DNA from: S5-A14a sp050908895
Lineage (GTDB): Bacteria; Bacillota; Clostridia; Peptostreptococcales; Anaerovoracaceae
Reading direction: 5' to 3'
Length of the DNA stretch: 64,000 bases
Assembly (NCBI GenBank): GCA_050908895.1
Contig: CP171222.1
Span: forward strand, 744,001-808,000
Shown: piece by piece, positions 1-8,032 of the stretch
How positions within the stretch are numbered: the stretch's first letter is position 1
How the letters are laid out: the number at the start of each line of letters is the position of its first letter
Position numbers and translations under genes: made by a program
Notes under the pieces: model-generated
The model's database searches: none
Told to the model about the DNA's origin: nothing
Seen by the model: the letters and a program-made list of their open reading frames with translations, nothing else

Positions 1-2
1 AT

Positions 3-506
3 GATAAAGTAGCCAGGGTTCTTGGACTTGGTTATCCTGGCGGACCTAAGATTGATAAACTTGCAAAAGAGGGTAACCCAAAGGCTGTGGAATTTAAACG
101 TACATGGCTTGAAAAAGGAAGCTATGATTTCAGTTTTAGTGGTATTAAAACTGGGGTTTTAAATTATGTGAATACAGAAAAACAGGCAGGTCGGGATATA
201 AATTTAGCCGATGTTGCGGCCTCGTTTCAGGAGGCTGCCCTTGAAGTACTTGTTACTAAAACCATTGCAGCTGTCAAGGCTGAAAAGATGGATACTCTTG
301 TTTTAGCAGGTGGAGTAGCAGCCAATTCAAGATTATATGATCTGCTAAAAAGGCAGTGTGAAAATGAGAATATTAAACTCTATAGGCCAGACATCATTAT
401 GTGCACAGATAATGCTGGAATGATTGCCATTGCAGCCTATAATAAATTTATGGAGATGGGAGCGGACGATTTATTTCTTGATGCTCTACCGGGATTAGAT
501 ATATGA
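3..506 (+). CDS. tsaD: TsaD, tRNA N6-threonylcarbamoyladenosine transferase (3' end only)
   Basis: The C-terminal part of TsaD, the catalytic subunit that transfers threonylcarbamoyl to A37 of ANN-decoding tRNAs in the cytoplasm. The reading frame is already open at base 3 (DKVARVLGLGYPGGPKID), so the start lies upstream of the window and the ATG at 87 is internal. The motifs YDFSFSGIKT, LVLAGGVAANSRL and CTDNAGMIA are typical of the Kae1/TsaD ASKHA fold. The stop overlaps the next start by four bases (ATGA), implying translational coupling to the ABC-F gene. Family identity is secure. Confidence 0.95.
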   Translation, partial: DKVARVLGLGYPGGPKIDKLAKEGNPKAVEFKRTWLEKGSYDFSFSGIKTGVLNYVNTEKQAGRDINLADVAASFQEAALEVLVTKTIAAVKAEKMDTLVLAGGVAANSRLYDLLKRQCENENIKLYRPDIIMCTDNAGMIAIAAYNKFMEMGADDLFLDALPGLDI

Positions 507-2290
507 TAGCAATTTCTGCAAAATCAATAGGGAAATCTTATGGAGGGATACCTATAATTGGAGGTGTTTCTTTTCATATTAATGAAGGCGATAAATTAGG
601 TGTAGTAGGAATAAATGGAGCAGGAAAGACGACTCTGCTTAATATTTTAAGTGGAGAAATAGATGCTGACGAGGGAGAATTTTTCGCATCAAATGATAAA
701 AAAATAGGTTATTTACGTCAGAGAAATAATTTCACCACGGGTATTTATTCCAAATATTCAGATGATTTAACTGTATATCAAGCTATGAAAAGGGTTGATG
801 GATATGAATATGACAGCCAAGTAGATGGAATGCTTAAGGCCATGTCCTTTGGAGAAGATTATTATGGGAAACCAGTTAATGAGCTTTCTGGAGGGGAGCA
901 AGCAAGATTAGCGCTAGGATGTATACTACTCTCAGCACCAGATATTTTGCTTTTAGATGAGCCCACAAACCATCTAGACCTATACACAATCAACTGGCTA
1001 GAGAAACATTTAAAATCCTATAAGGGAACAGTTATCATTGTAAGCCACGACAGGTATTTTCTCGATAAGACAGTAAATAAAATGTTGGAAATTTCAGGGG
1101 GAAAAGCAAGGCTCTATAACGGTAATTATACATTTTATGCAAAAGAGCGAAAAGCAGTGCGGGATACGGAAATGCGCGCATATTTAAACCAACAGAAGGA
1201 ACTTGCAAGACAAGAGGATATGATTAGACGGTTTAAAGAACGCGGTACCGAAAAGCTGGCAAAAAGAGCAGCTTCTAGGGAAAAAAGACTGGCATCAATA
1301 GAGAAATTACAAAGGCCCGAAGCTTTTAATGATAAAATGAAACTCAGATTCAAGGAAGAATTCCCTTCTGGAGGAGACGTGCTTATTGGTGAAAATCTTG
1401 CAGTTGGCTTTGACAAGCCTTTAGTCGAAAATCTATCTTTTTTGATAAAGCGAGGGGAAAGAGTTGCCATAGCGGGAGCCAACGGCGTTGGTAAAACAAC
1501 TTTTCTAAAGACCCTTCTTGGACAGCTGCCGATTAAAGATGGACATCTTAAGGTAGGCCATAATGTTGCTTTTGGATACTATGATCAGGGACAGCTACTT
1601 TTGAATGAACAAAATACCGTTATAGAAGAAGTCCATCAGGACTTTAGGTTATATACGGAGGGTGAGATTAGGAGTTTACTGGCAAGATTTCTTTTTAAGG
1701 GGGAAGATGTGTTCGCGAGAGTTTCTTCCTTATCCGGAGGAGAAAAAGCAAGACTATCCCTTTTAAAGCTTATGATGGGTGGCGCTAATGTACTAATACT
1801 AGACGAACCTACAAACCACTTGGATATCGATTCTAAAGAATCTTTTGAAGAGGCACTATCTGATTATCCTGGCACGGTAATAGTTGTAAGTCATGACAGA
1901 TATTTCCTTGATAAAGTGCCGGAAAGAGTTATAAATTTAGATGACTACAAAGCTGGAACGGGGATATCGCAGCTCAATAATCTTGAACGAAGCAATATCG
2001 CTTCAAGCGATGAATTTTTTGTGAATGAAGCATCCAACATGACGGAGTCAGCAATTATTAGGGCTAAAAAGAAAGAAGAGCAGGCTGCGAAAAGACGTAA
2101 AGAAAGAGAAAAGAAAAAGCTGGAGGCTGAAATAAAAGCCCGAGAAGAAAAAATAAAATCCAATGATGAAGAGATGTGTGCTCAGGCCAACAGTACGAAT
2201 TTTCAGCTCCTTGGAGAGCTGGCAAAAGAAAATGAAATGCTTAAGTCCGACTTGGATAGTCTATATGAGGAATGGATTTTACTTGATTAA
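503..2290 (+). CDS. ABC-F family ATPase (YdiF/Uup-like translation factor)
   Basis: A soluble twin-cassette ATPase of 595 residues with no membrane segment, as in ABC-F proteins that act on ribosomes. The first cassette has Walker A GINGAGKTT near residue 39, signature LSGGEQARLALG and Walker B LLLDEPTNHLD. The second has GANGVGKTT, LSGGEKARLSLL and LILDEPTNHLD. A charged linker of about 80 residues separates them, and a lysine/glutamate-rich C-terminal coiled coil follows. It overlaps tsaD by four bases. Housekeeping ABC-F rather than an antibiotic-resistance type is my inference from the tsaD context; the sequence alone does not settle the target. Confidence 0.9.
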   Translation: MIAISAKSIGKSYGGIPIIGGVSFHINEGDKLGVVGINGAGKTTLLNILSGEIDADEGEFFASNDKKIGYLRQRNNFTTGIYSKYSDDLTVYQAMKRVDGYEYDSQVDGMLKAMSFGEDYYGKPVNELSGGEQARLALGCILLSAPDILLLDEPTNHLDLYTINWLEKHLKSYKGTVIIVSHDRYFLDKTVNKMLEISGGKARLYNGNYTFYAKERKAVRDTEMRAYLNQQKELARQEDMIRRFKERGTEKLAKRAASREKRLASIEKLQRPEAFNDKMKLRFKEEFPSGGDVLIGENLAVGFDKPLVENLSFLIKRGERVAIAGANGVGKTTFLKTLLGQLPIKDGHLKVGHNVAFGYYDQGQLLLNEQNTVIEEVHQDFRLYTEGEIRSLLARFLFKGEDVFARVSSLSGGEKARLSLLKLMMGGANVLILDEPTNHLDIDSKESFEEALSDYPGTVIVVSHDRYFLDKVPERVINLDDYKAGTGISQLNNLERSNIASSDEFFVNEASNMTESAIIRAKKKEEQAAKRRKEREKKKLEAEIKAREEKIKSNDEEMCAQANSTNFQLLGELAKENEMLKSDLDSLYEEWILLD

Positions 2291-2354
2291 TCTAATAAGA
2301 AATTTTGTTTAACAAGTAGTAGAATGCCTTATTAATTAAATATAAAATTAAGGC

Positions 2355-2383
2355 TTGCATTGAATTTGTCTATGTACTATAAT
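2355..2383 (+). promoter_or_regulatory. Promoter of acpP
   Basis: TTGCAT, a 17-base spacer and a perfect TATAAT lie 72 bases upstream of the acyl carrier protein start, matching the sigma-A consensus. Confidence 0.7.
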
Positions 2384-2454
2384 GTTTGATGTTAATGATA
2401 TGAATGGAAATTAAAAGTGAAAACTAATAATTTAGTATAATTTGGAGGGAAGAT

Positions 2455-2694
2455 ATGACTTTTGAGAGGATTAGAGATATCATAGTTGACCAGTTAAAGT
2501 TGGAAGAATCAATGGTAACTATGGATACTAATTTAATGAAGGATTTAGAGGCAGACTCACTGGATGCAGTAGAGATTATCATGGGAATTGAAGAAGAATT
2601 TGATATTGAAATTCCTGACGAAGAAGCTGAACATTTCCAGTTAGTTGGTGATTTAGTAAAGTACGTTGAAGAAAATGCGGAAGATTTAGACTAA
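2455..2694 (+). CDS. acpP: Acyl carrier protein
   Basis: An acidic 79-residue carrier protein that shuttles fatty-acid intermediates as thioesters in the cytoplasm. The DSL motif (EADSLDAVEI) carries the serine that receives 4'-phosphopantetheine, and the four-helix pattern with the FDIEIPDEEAE stretch is typical. GGAGGG lies five bases before the ATG. It stands alone between its own promoter and a strong terminator, not in the usual fab cluster, so this may be the general carrier located apart from its enzymes. Confidence 0.95.
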   Translation: MTFERIRDIIVDQLKLEESMVTMDTNLMKDLEADSLDAVEIIMGIEEEFDIEIPDEEAEHFQLVGDLVKYVEENAEDLD

Positions 2695-2762
2695 TCAGAA
2701 ATTTGACTAATTTGCAAGAGAGATTTTCTGAAAAAAGGGAATATTTTTATAAGAAATATGAC

Positions 2763-2801
2763 ATACCGAGCAGGATTATTGCTTGGTATTTTCTTTTTTT
2801 T
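2763..2801 (+). terminator. Rho-independent terminator after acpP
   Basis: A 10-base-pair stem (ATACCGAGCA / TGCTTGGTAT, one G-T pair) with a seven-base loop is followed by a T-rich run ending at 2801. Confidence 0.85.
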
Positions 2802-2911
2802 ATAAAAAATATGTTACAATTGTGTCAAAGAGGGTAAAATAAAAAATAATTAACAAAAGATAATAATTTATTGAGCGTAATTTGTAAAAATTTGGGAAAG
2901 AGGGATAGGCT

Positions 2912-3613
2912 ATGAAAAGAACAACTAAAATTTCAAGTGCGGTAATTAAGAGGCTTCCTAGGTATAGAAGATATTTATATGAGCTAAAGAAAAAGGGTGT
3001 AATGAAAATTTCAAGCAAGGAATTTTCTGAAATTATCGGTTACACCGCAAGTCAAATAAGGCAGGATTTAAATAATTTTGGAGGTTTTGGACAGCAGGGA
3101 TACGGATATAGTGTTAGCGGTTTATATGATGAAATTAGTGGAATTTTAGGATTGGATAAAGAGTACACTATGGTATTGGTCGGGGCCGGTAATCTTGGTA
3201 CGGCAATAACAAAATACATTCATACCTACAAGGGTGCATTTAAACTATGTGCGGCTTTCGATGTGAAGCCCGAGCTTATAGGTGGTAAATTAGATGGTTA
3301 TGATATACTTGACAATGAGGATTTAGTTGAGTATGTCGAAAAAAACAAAATTGATATTGGTATAATTTGTGTGAATAAAGAAAATGCACAGGCCATTGCT
3401 GATAAGTTGGCTTTTGCTGGAGCCAAAGCTATATGGAATTTTGCACCAATTGATATAGAGGTACCGGATAGGGTTGCAGTAGAAAATGTGCATTTGTCTG
3501 ATAGTCTTCATTCACTAGCTTATTATATGAAAGATATCGAAAAGCAGGAAGAAATGAATAAGGCGAAAGCAGCAGAAAAAGCTGGTAAAGCAGCTAATAA
3601 GTCAAAGAAATAA
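2912..3613 (+). CDS. rex: Redox-sensing transcriptional repressor Rex
   Basis: Rex senses the NADH/NAD+ ratio and represses fermentation and NADH-reoxidation genes when NADH is low. The N-terminal winged helix (AVIKRLPRYRRYLYEL through ASQIRQDLNNFG) and the Rossmann motif VLVGAGNLGTAI near residue 90 are clear. The product is 233 residues, slightly long because of an alanine/lysine-rich tail after residue 210. AGAGGGAT precedes the ATG. Only a half-site resembling a Rex operator (TTAACAAA near 2850) is seen upstream, so autoregulation cannot be claimed. Confidence 0.95.
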   Translation: MKRTTKISSAVIKRLPRYRRYLYELKKKGVMKISSKEFSEIIGYTASQIRQDLNNFGGFGQQGYGYSVSGLYDEISGILGLDKEYTMVLVGAGNLGTAITKYIHTYKGAFKLCAAFDVKPELIGGKLDGYDILDNEDLVEYVEKNKIDIGIICVNKENAQAIADKLAFAGAKAIWNFAPIDIEVPDRVAVENVHLSDSLHSLAYYMKDIEKQEEMNKAKAAEKAGKAANKSKK

Positions 3614-3691
3614 GGATAAAAGAAAGATAATTAGAACTTCGATTAGGTATAGGATTTAGAAATATATAATTATAAAAAATACCGGAGATAG

Positions 3692-3719
3692 AAAAAACCG
3701 CTTCACTTATGAAGCGGTT
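3692..3719 (-). terminator. Terminator of the ferredoxin gene
   Basis: A perfect 10-base-pair stem (AACCGCTTCA / TGAAGCGGTT) with a four-base loop; read on the minus strand it is followed by TTTTTT. It lies between convergent rex and ferredoxin and may also help end rex transcripts. Confidence 0.85.
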
Positions 3720-3764
3720 AATCTTTAAAGTTTAGCTGTAAAAGTGAACTAAAATTCCCCTAAA

Positions 3765-3935
3765 CTATGCTTCAACAGGAGCTCCTGTTGGGCAAACTCC
3801 GGCACAAGCACCACAGTCGATGCAAGTATCAGCATCGATTACGAAGATACCGTCTCCATCGCTGATAGCACCGGTTGGACATTCAGCTTCACAAGCACCA
3901 CATGCGATGCAGCTATCTGTAATTTTATAAGCCAT
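3765..3935 (-). CDS. 2[4Fe-4S] clostridial-type ferredoxin
   Basis: A 56-residue low-potential electron carrier. Translating the minus strand gives two complete CxxCxxCxxxCP clusters: C9, C12, C15, C19 and C38, C41, C44, C48. This is the standard layout for clostridial ferredoxins serving pyruvate:ferredoxin oxidoreductase and hydrogenase. GGAGGA precedes the ATG, a good promoter lies just upstream and a strong terminator follows, so it is a complete monocistronic unit. Its small size makes it easy to miss. The identity is certain; the redox partners are inferred. Confidence 0.96.
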   Translation of the reverse strand: MAYKITDSCIACGACEAECPTGAISDGDGIFVIDADTCIDCGACAGVCPTGAPVEA

Positions 3936-3973
3936 TTTTAAATCCTCCTTTGAAAATGTTCTTAACCGTCTTC

Positions 3974-4002
3974 ATTATAGCAGAAGGGAATAAATAAGTA
4001 AA
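3974..4002 (-). promoter_or_regulatory. Promoter of the ferredoxin gene
   Basis: On the minus strand, TTTACT and TATAAT are separated by 17 bases, about 40 bases before the ferredoxin ATG. It abuts the start of the divergent P-loop gene at 4004. Confidence 0.65.
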
Positions 4003-4003
4003 G

Positions 4004-4876
4004 GTGAAAGTTTTTACATTAGTGGGAAAATCAGGAACAGGCAAAAGTTATCAGGCCCTTAGTTTATGTAAAGATTTAAATATAGAATCTATAATTGATG
4101 ATGGATTGTTTATATATCGCTCTCAAGTAGTTGGGGGCATTTCGGCTAAAAGACAATCAACTACTGTTGGGGCTATTAAAACTGCCTTGTTCACATTAGA
4201 TAAACACAGAGATAAAGTAGTAGAAGCGATAAAAAAAATAAAGCCAAATTCTATATTAATCATTGGAACTTCAGATAGAATGGTTAAAAAAATCATTACC
4301 AGGCTTGATTTACCTTCTCCTGAACCGGCTAACCAAATCTGCATAGAGGATTTGACCACAGAAGAAGAGCGTATTATGGCAAGTAAACAGAGACATATAT
4401 ATGGAAAGCATGTAATTCCTGTACCAACCTTACAGCTTAAACGTGATTTCGCAGGCTATTTTATTGATCCGTTACAGGTTTTTCGAGACCTATCAAATAA
4501 CTTTCCTTCAATTCCCGTTCCGGGGTTTAGCTCCAACACAGGCCGGCATAAGAATAAGAGAAAAGCTGTAAGGCGTGACTTATCAGTAGTTAGACCTACA
4601 TACAGTTATGCAGGACAATTCTTTATATCAGATAAAGTGGTATCAGACATTGCTAGGTGTGTGGGAAGAAAGACCATCGGAGTTCGTAATGTTGGAAAAG
4701 TTTATGGAAATACATCTATAGATGCCTTGGAAATAACTGTACATATTCTTGTGGACCGTAGCGTAGACCCTTGGAACACAGCTATTCGCTTCCAAGATAA
4801 GTTATTTGATATGATTGAGAAAATGACAGCCTTTAATGTTGATAACTTGAGGGTTGAAGTCAAAGGAGTTGTTTGA
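4004..4876 (+). CDS. P-loop protein with C-terminal Asp23/Gls24-like region
   Basis: A 290-residue protein. The N-terminus holds a Walker A motif (VGKSGTGKSYQ, residues 7-17), so nucleotide binding is likely. The last 85 or so residues (VVSDIARCVGRKTIGVRNVGKV through VDNLRVEVKGVV) resemble the Asp23/Gls24 fold of alkaline-shock and envelope-stress proteins. The start is GTG at 4004, with only a weak AGAAGGGA upstream. It is closely coupled to the DNA glycosylase gene that follows. The biological role is unknown to me; the combination of P-loop and Asp23-like domain suggests a regulatory or cell-envelope-associated ATPase. Confidence 0.65.
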   Translation: MKVFTLVGKSGTGKSYQALSLCKDLNIESIIDDGLFIYRSQVVGGISAKRQSTTVGAIKTALFTLDKHRDKVVEAIKKIKPNSILIIGTSDRMVKKIITRLDLPSPEPANQICIEDLTTEEERIMASKQRHIYGKHVIPVPTLQLKRDFAGYFIDPLQVFRDLSNNFPSIPVPGFSSNTGRHKNKRKAVRRDLSVVRPTYSYAGQFFISDKVVSDIARCVGRKTIGVRNVGKVYGNTSIDALEITVHILVDRSVDPWNTAIRFQDKLFDMIEKMTAFNVDNLRVEVKGVV

Positions 4877-4877
4877 T

Positions 4878-5813
4878 ATGAATATAAATAAAATAGTGTT
4901 TCCTCAAGTTAACGATTGTGATTTAGATCATATTTTTCAATGTGGTCAAGCTTTCCGTTGGGAGCCATGCCATTTGGCAAGAGAAATAGCTCCAGCTGAT
5001 GATCTTTACGATATTTCGAAATCAAAAAATCACTTGCAGAGGTATTTGGGTGCTGCTAATAAGCATTTTGCTTTAATTGAATTTAACAAGAAAACGAAAT
5101 CATTGACAATCACTGGTACGGGCAGCCAAGAGTTTTGGAGAAATTATCTGGACCTTGACAGAGATTATGGAGAAATTAAGAATACTCTTATCGATGAGGA
5201 TGATACTATTTCAGATGCAATTTGTTTTGGAAGTGGGATAAGGATTTTGAATCAAGATTTATGGGAAATTATAATATCATTTATAATCTCTCAAAATAAT
5301 CATATACCTAGAATAAAGGGGTGCATAGCTAATTTGTCAAAGTCTTTTGGTAGAAGATTAGAATGCTATGATGAAATTTCACTTCGCAATGAAATAGGAG
5401 TAACTGAAAGGTGCATTGAACAATTTATTCCATACAGCCTGCCGACTCCAGAGGTTTTATCTCAATTGACAGTAGATGATTTAGCACCGATTAGACTGGG
5501 ATATAGAGCCAAATACCTTATCTCGGCAGCCAAGCAAGTAATAGATCGCGGGATGCCTAAATGTTATGAGGAAATCATATCCTTAACCGGTGTAGGGCCA
5601 AAGGTAGCAAATTGTATATCTCTATTTGGGTTGGGTGAAAGAAACAGTTTCCCTATAGATGTTTGGGTGAAAAGAGTAATGAATCGTGTTTATGGCTTGC
5701 CGGAGGATAATGTTAAAGTTATTGCACAATTCGCCGAGGAAAAATTTGGAGCTCTTGGAGGATATGCACAGCAATATTTGTTTTATTATATGAGAGAATT
5801 AAGTAAGAAATAA
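4878..5813 (+). CDS. OGG1-type 8-oxoguanine DNA glycosylase/lyase
   Basis: A bifunctional base-excision repair enzyme expected to remove 8-oxoguanine. An OGG_N-like N-terminal half (FQCGQAFRWEP) is followed by the helix-hairpin-helix/GPD domain. LTGVGPKVANC carries the catalytic lysine (K242) and FPIDVWVKR the active-site aspartate (D261), as in eukaryotic and clostridial OGG enzymes. I chose ATG 4878 because AAAGGAG sits nine bases upstream and the preceding gene ends at 4876; an upstream in-frame TTG at 4854 lacks a ribosome site. No FCL iron-sulfur cysteines are present, consistent with the OGG1 rather than the Nth family. Confidence 0.88.
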   Translation: MNINKIVFPQVNDCDLDHIFQCGQAFRWEPCHLAREIAPADDLYDISKSKNHLQRYLGAANKHFALIEFNKKTKSLTITGTGSQEFWRNYLDLDRDYGEIKNTLIDEDDTISDAICFGSGIRILNQDLWEIIISFIISQNNHIPRIKGCIANLSKSFGRRLECYDEISLRNEIGVTERCIEQFIPYSLPTPEVLSQLTVDDLAPIRLGYRAKYLISAAKQVIDRGMPKCYEEIISLTGVGPKVANCISLFGLGERNSFPIDVWVKRVMNRVYGLPEDNVKVIAQFAEEKFGALGGYAQQYLFYYMRELSKK

Positions 5814-5827
5814 TTGGTAAATTTGTC

Positions 5828-5855
5828 TTGACAAACATTATCAAAGTGGTAAAAT
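5828..5855 (+). promoter_or_regulatory. Promoter of groES-groEL
   Basis: TTGACA and TAAAAT are separated by 16 bases, immediately upstream of the CIRCE operator. Confidence 0.75.
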
Positions 5856-5865
5856 AAAGTTAGAG

Positions 5866-5892
5866 CTAGCACTCTTATGAGATGAGTGCTAA
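5866..5892. promoter_or_regulatory. CIRCE operator (HrcA binding site)
   Basis: CTAGCACTC, nine bases, GAGTGCTAA: the classical CIRCE inverted repeat with one mismatch in the left arm. HrcA bound here represses groESL until heat shock. Confidence 0.95.
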
Positions 5893-5937
5893 CAAAAATT
5901 AAAAATTATCTGAATAAATAATAAAGGAGGACATGGT

Positions 5938-6216
5938 ATGACAATAGGAATTAAACCCCTAGGTAGTAGAGTTGTTATTAAAAAAGTGGAAGCAGAAGAA
6001 AAAACAGCCGGTGGTATTATATTGACAAGCGCTTCTAAGGAGGCACCTCAATTGGCAGAGGTTGTTGCTGTGGGACCTGGCAAAGAAGACGAAAAGATGG
6101 AATTAGCAATTGGAGATAAAGTTGTTTTCTCAAAATATGCCGGAACAGAAATTAAGTTCCAGGGTGATGAATATACAATTATGAATCAGAGTGATATTCT
6201 TGCAATAGTAGAATAA
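5938..6216 (+). CDS. groS: GroES co-chaperonin
   Basis: The 10-kDa lid of the GroEL folding chamber, 92 residues. IKPLGSRVVIKKVEAEEKTAGGIIL holds the N-terminal beta strand and the start of the mobile loop, and GDKVVFSKYAGTEIKFQGDEY is the characteristic C-terminal half. AAGGAGG lies before the ATG. It is the first gene of the CIRCE-controlled operon, 16 bases before groEL. Confidence 0.97.
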   Translation: MTIGIKPLGSRVVIKKVEAEEKTAGGIILTSASKEAPQLAEVVAVGPGKEDEKMELAIGDKVVFSKYAGTEIKFQGDEYTIMNQSDILAIVE

Positions 6217-6232
6217 TTTTAGGAGGTAAAAT

Positions 6233-7882
6233 ATGGCTAAAGATATTTATTACAGTGAAGATGCTAGACAGAAATTACAGGCAGGAGTAGATAAGCTTGC
6301 AAATACAGTTAAAATTACATTAGGTCCAAAGGGCAGAAATGTACTTATTGAAAAATCTTTTGGAAGTCCGCTAATTACTAATGACGGAGTGACAATTGCA
6401 AAAGAAATTGAACTTGAAGATGCAGTTGAAAACATGGGCGCTCAGTTAGTAAGAGAGGTTGCTACAAAGACAAATGATGTTGCCGGAGATGGCACCACAA
6501 CAGCTACTCTTCTAACACAAATTATAGTTAGGGAAGGTTTTAAAAACCTAGCTGCTGGAGCAAATCCTATGGAACTGAAAAGAGGAATTAATGGTGCTGT
6601 AGAAGTAGCGACTCAGGAAATTGCCAAAATTGCAAAGGGTGTAGATTCAAGAGACAAAATTGCCCAGGTTGCATCTGTTTCTGCTGATGATGAAAATGTT
6701 GGACAACTTATTGCAGATGCCATGGAAAAAGTAGGTACAGATGGAGTTATAACCGTCGAGGAATCTAAATCAACAGGTACAACTTTAGAAGTTGTTGAAG
6801 GAATGCAGTTTGATAGGGGTTATTTATCTGCATATATGGTTAACGATGCTGAAAAAATGGAAGCGGTAGTTGAAAATCCATATATTTTATTAACGGATAA
6901 GAAAATTTCAAATATTCAGGAACTATTACCTCTTCTGGAAGAAGTTGTTAAGGCTGGAAGAAAGCTAGTTGTAATTGCAGAAGATATTGAAGGTGAGGCA
7001 CTGGCTACACTAGTAGTAAATAAATTGAGAGGTACAATCGATGTTGTAGCTGTGAAAGCGCCGGGCTTTGGTGATAGAAGAAAGGCGATGATGGAAGACA
7101 TTGCTATCTTGACCGGTGGTACTGTAATCAGCGAAGAAGTTGGCTATGATATCAAGGAAGCCACTTTAGATCTTTTGGGACAAGCTGCTACTGTAAAGGT
7201 TGATAAAGACAGAACTGTCATAGTTGGTGGACAAGGTGAAAGTGAGGAAATTCAGAGCAGAATATCATCTATTAAAAGACAGATTGAAGAAACTGAATCT
7301 GAATTTGATAAAGAAAAATTACAGGAAAGACTTGCTAAACTATCAGGCGGGGTTGCCGTTGTCAAAGTTGGTGCAGCAACAGAAACTGAGTTGAAAGAAA
7401 AGAAACTTAGAATTGAAGATGCTCTAAATGCGACAAAGGCTGCTGTGGAGGAAGGTATCGTAGCTGGTGGAGGAGTAGCTCTTATATCAGTTCTACCGGC
7501 TGTCGCAGAATATGCAAAAGCACAGGAAGGCGATATAAAAACAGGGGCGAATATTATTCTAAGAGCTTTAGAAGAACCTGTTAGACAGATTGCTGAAAAT
7601 GCTGGATATGAAGGCTCTGTAGTTGTAGCAGAGGTTAAGACAAGAGACTTGGGAATTGGATTTAATGCTGCAACGGAAGAATATGTGGATATGATTGGCG
7701 AGGGAATAGTTGATCCTGCTAAAGTGACAAGATCTGCAGTTCAGAATGCTGCAAGTGTGTCTTCAATGCTATTGACAACAGAAGTAACAGTTTCAGACAT
7801 TAAGAACAATGATGCTCAGACACCAAATATGGCTGCTATGGGTGGTATGGGTGGTATGGGTGGCATGGGTGGAATGATGTAA
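6233..7882 (+). CDS. groL: GroEL chaperonin
   Basis: The 60-kDa ATP-driven chaperonin that folds cytosolic proteins with GroES. The 549-residue product has LGPKGRNVLIEKSFG, the GDGTTTAT nucleotide-binding segment, the AGGGVAL motif and the usual GGM-rich tail (four GGM units). Length and motifs match the family throughout. AGGAGG precedes the ATG. No convincing terminator is visible before murA. Confidence 0.98.
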   Translation: MAKDIYYSEDARQKLQAGVDKLANTVKITLGPKGRNVLIEKSFGSPLITNDGVTIAKEIELEDAVENMGAQLVREVATKTNDVAGDGTTTATLLTQIIVREGFKNLAAGANPMELKRGINGAVEVATQEIAKIAKGVDSRDKIAQVASVSADDENVGQLIADAMEKVGTDGVITVEESKSTGTTLEVVEGMQFDRGYLSAYMVNDAEKMEAVVENPYILLTDKKISNIQELLPLLEEVVKAGRKLVVIAEDIEGEALATLVVNKLRGTIDVVAVKAPGFGDRRKAMMEDIAILTGGTVISEEVGYDIKEATLDLLGQAATVKVDKDRTVIVGGQGESEEIQSRISSIKRQIEETESEFDKEKLQERLAKLSGGVAVVKVGAATETELKEKKLRIEDALNATKAAVEEGIVAGGGVALISVLPAVAEYAKAQEGDIKTGANIILRALEEPVRQIAENAGYEGSVVVAEVKTRDLGIGFNAATEEYVDMIGEGIVDPAKVTRSAVQNAASVSSMLLTTEVTVSDIKNNDAQTPNMAAMGGMGGMGGMGGMM

Positions 7883-7974
7883 TCCCCTGTTTCCCTTAAA
7901 CTTAATTTTAAAAACGTTTAGCCTATAAACTCAAATATTTAAATATTTTGAAATTATATCTATTCCCCTTAGTC

Positions 7975-8003
7975 TTGAAAAAATAACTGATTTCTATTAT
8001 AAT
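7975..8003 (+). promoter_or_regulatory. Promoter of murA-fbp
   Basis: TTGAAA and TATAAT with a 17-base spacer, 30 bases before the murA start. Confidence 0.75.
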
Positions 8004-8032
8004 AGAGGTTAGAAAAATTCTTGGAGGAATGA

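Noticed and set aside
2800..2911. A Rex operator upstream of rex
   Set aside because: Only one half-site (TTAACAAA) is visible, with no inverted partner at the right distance.
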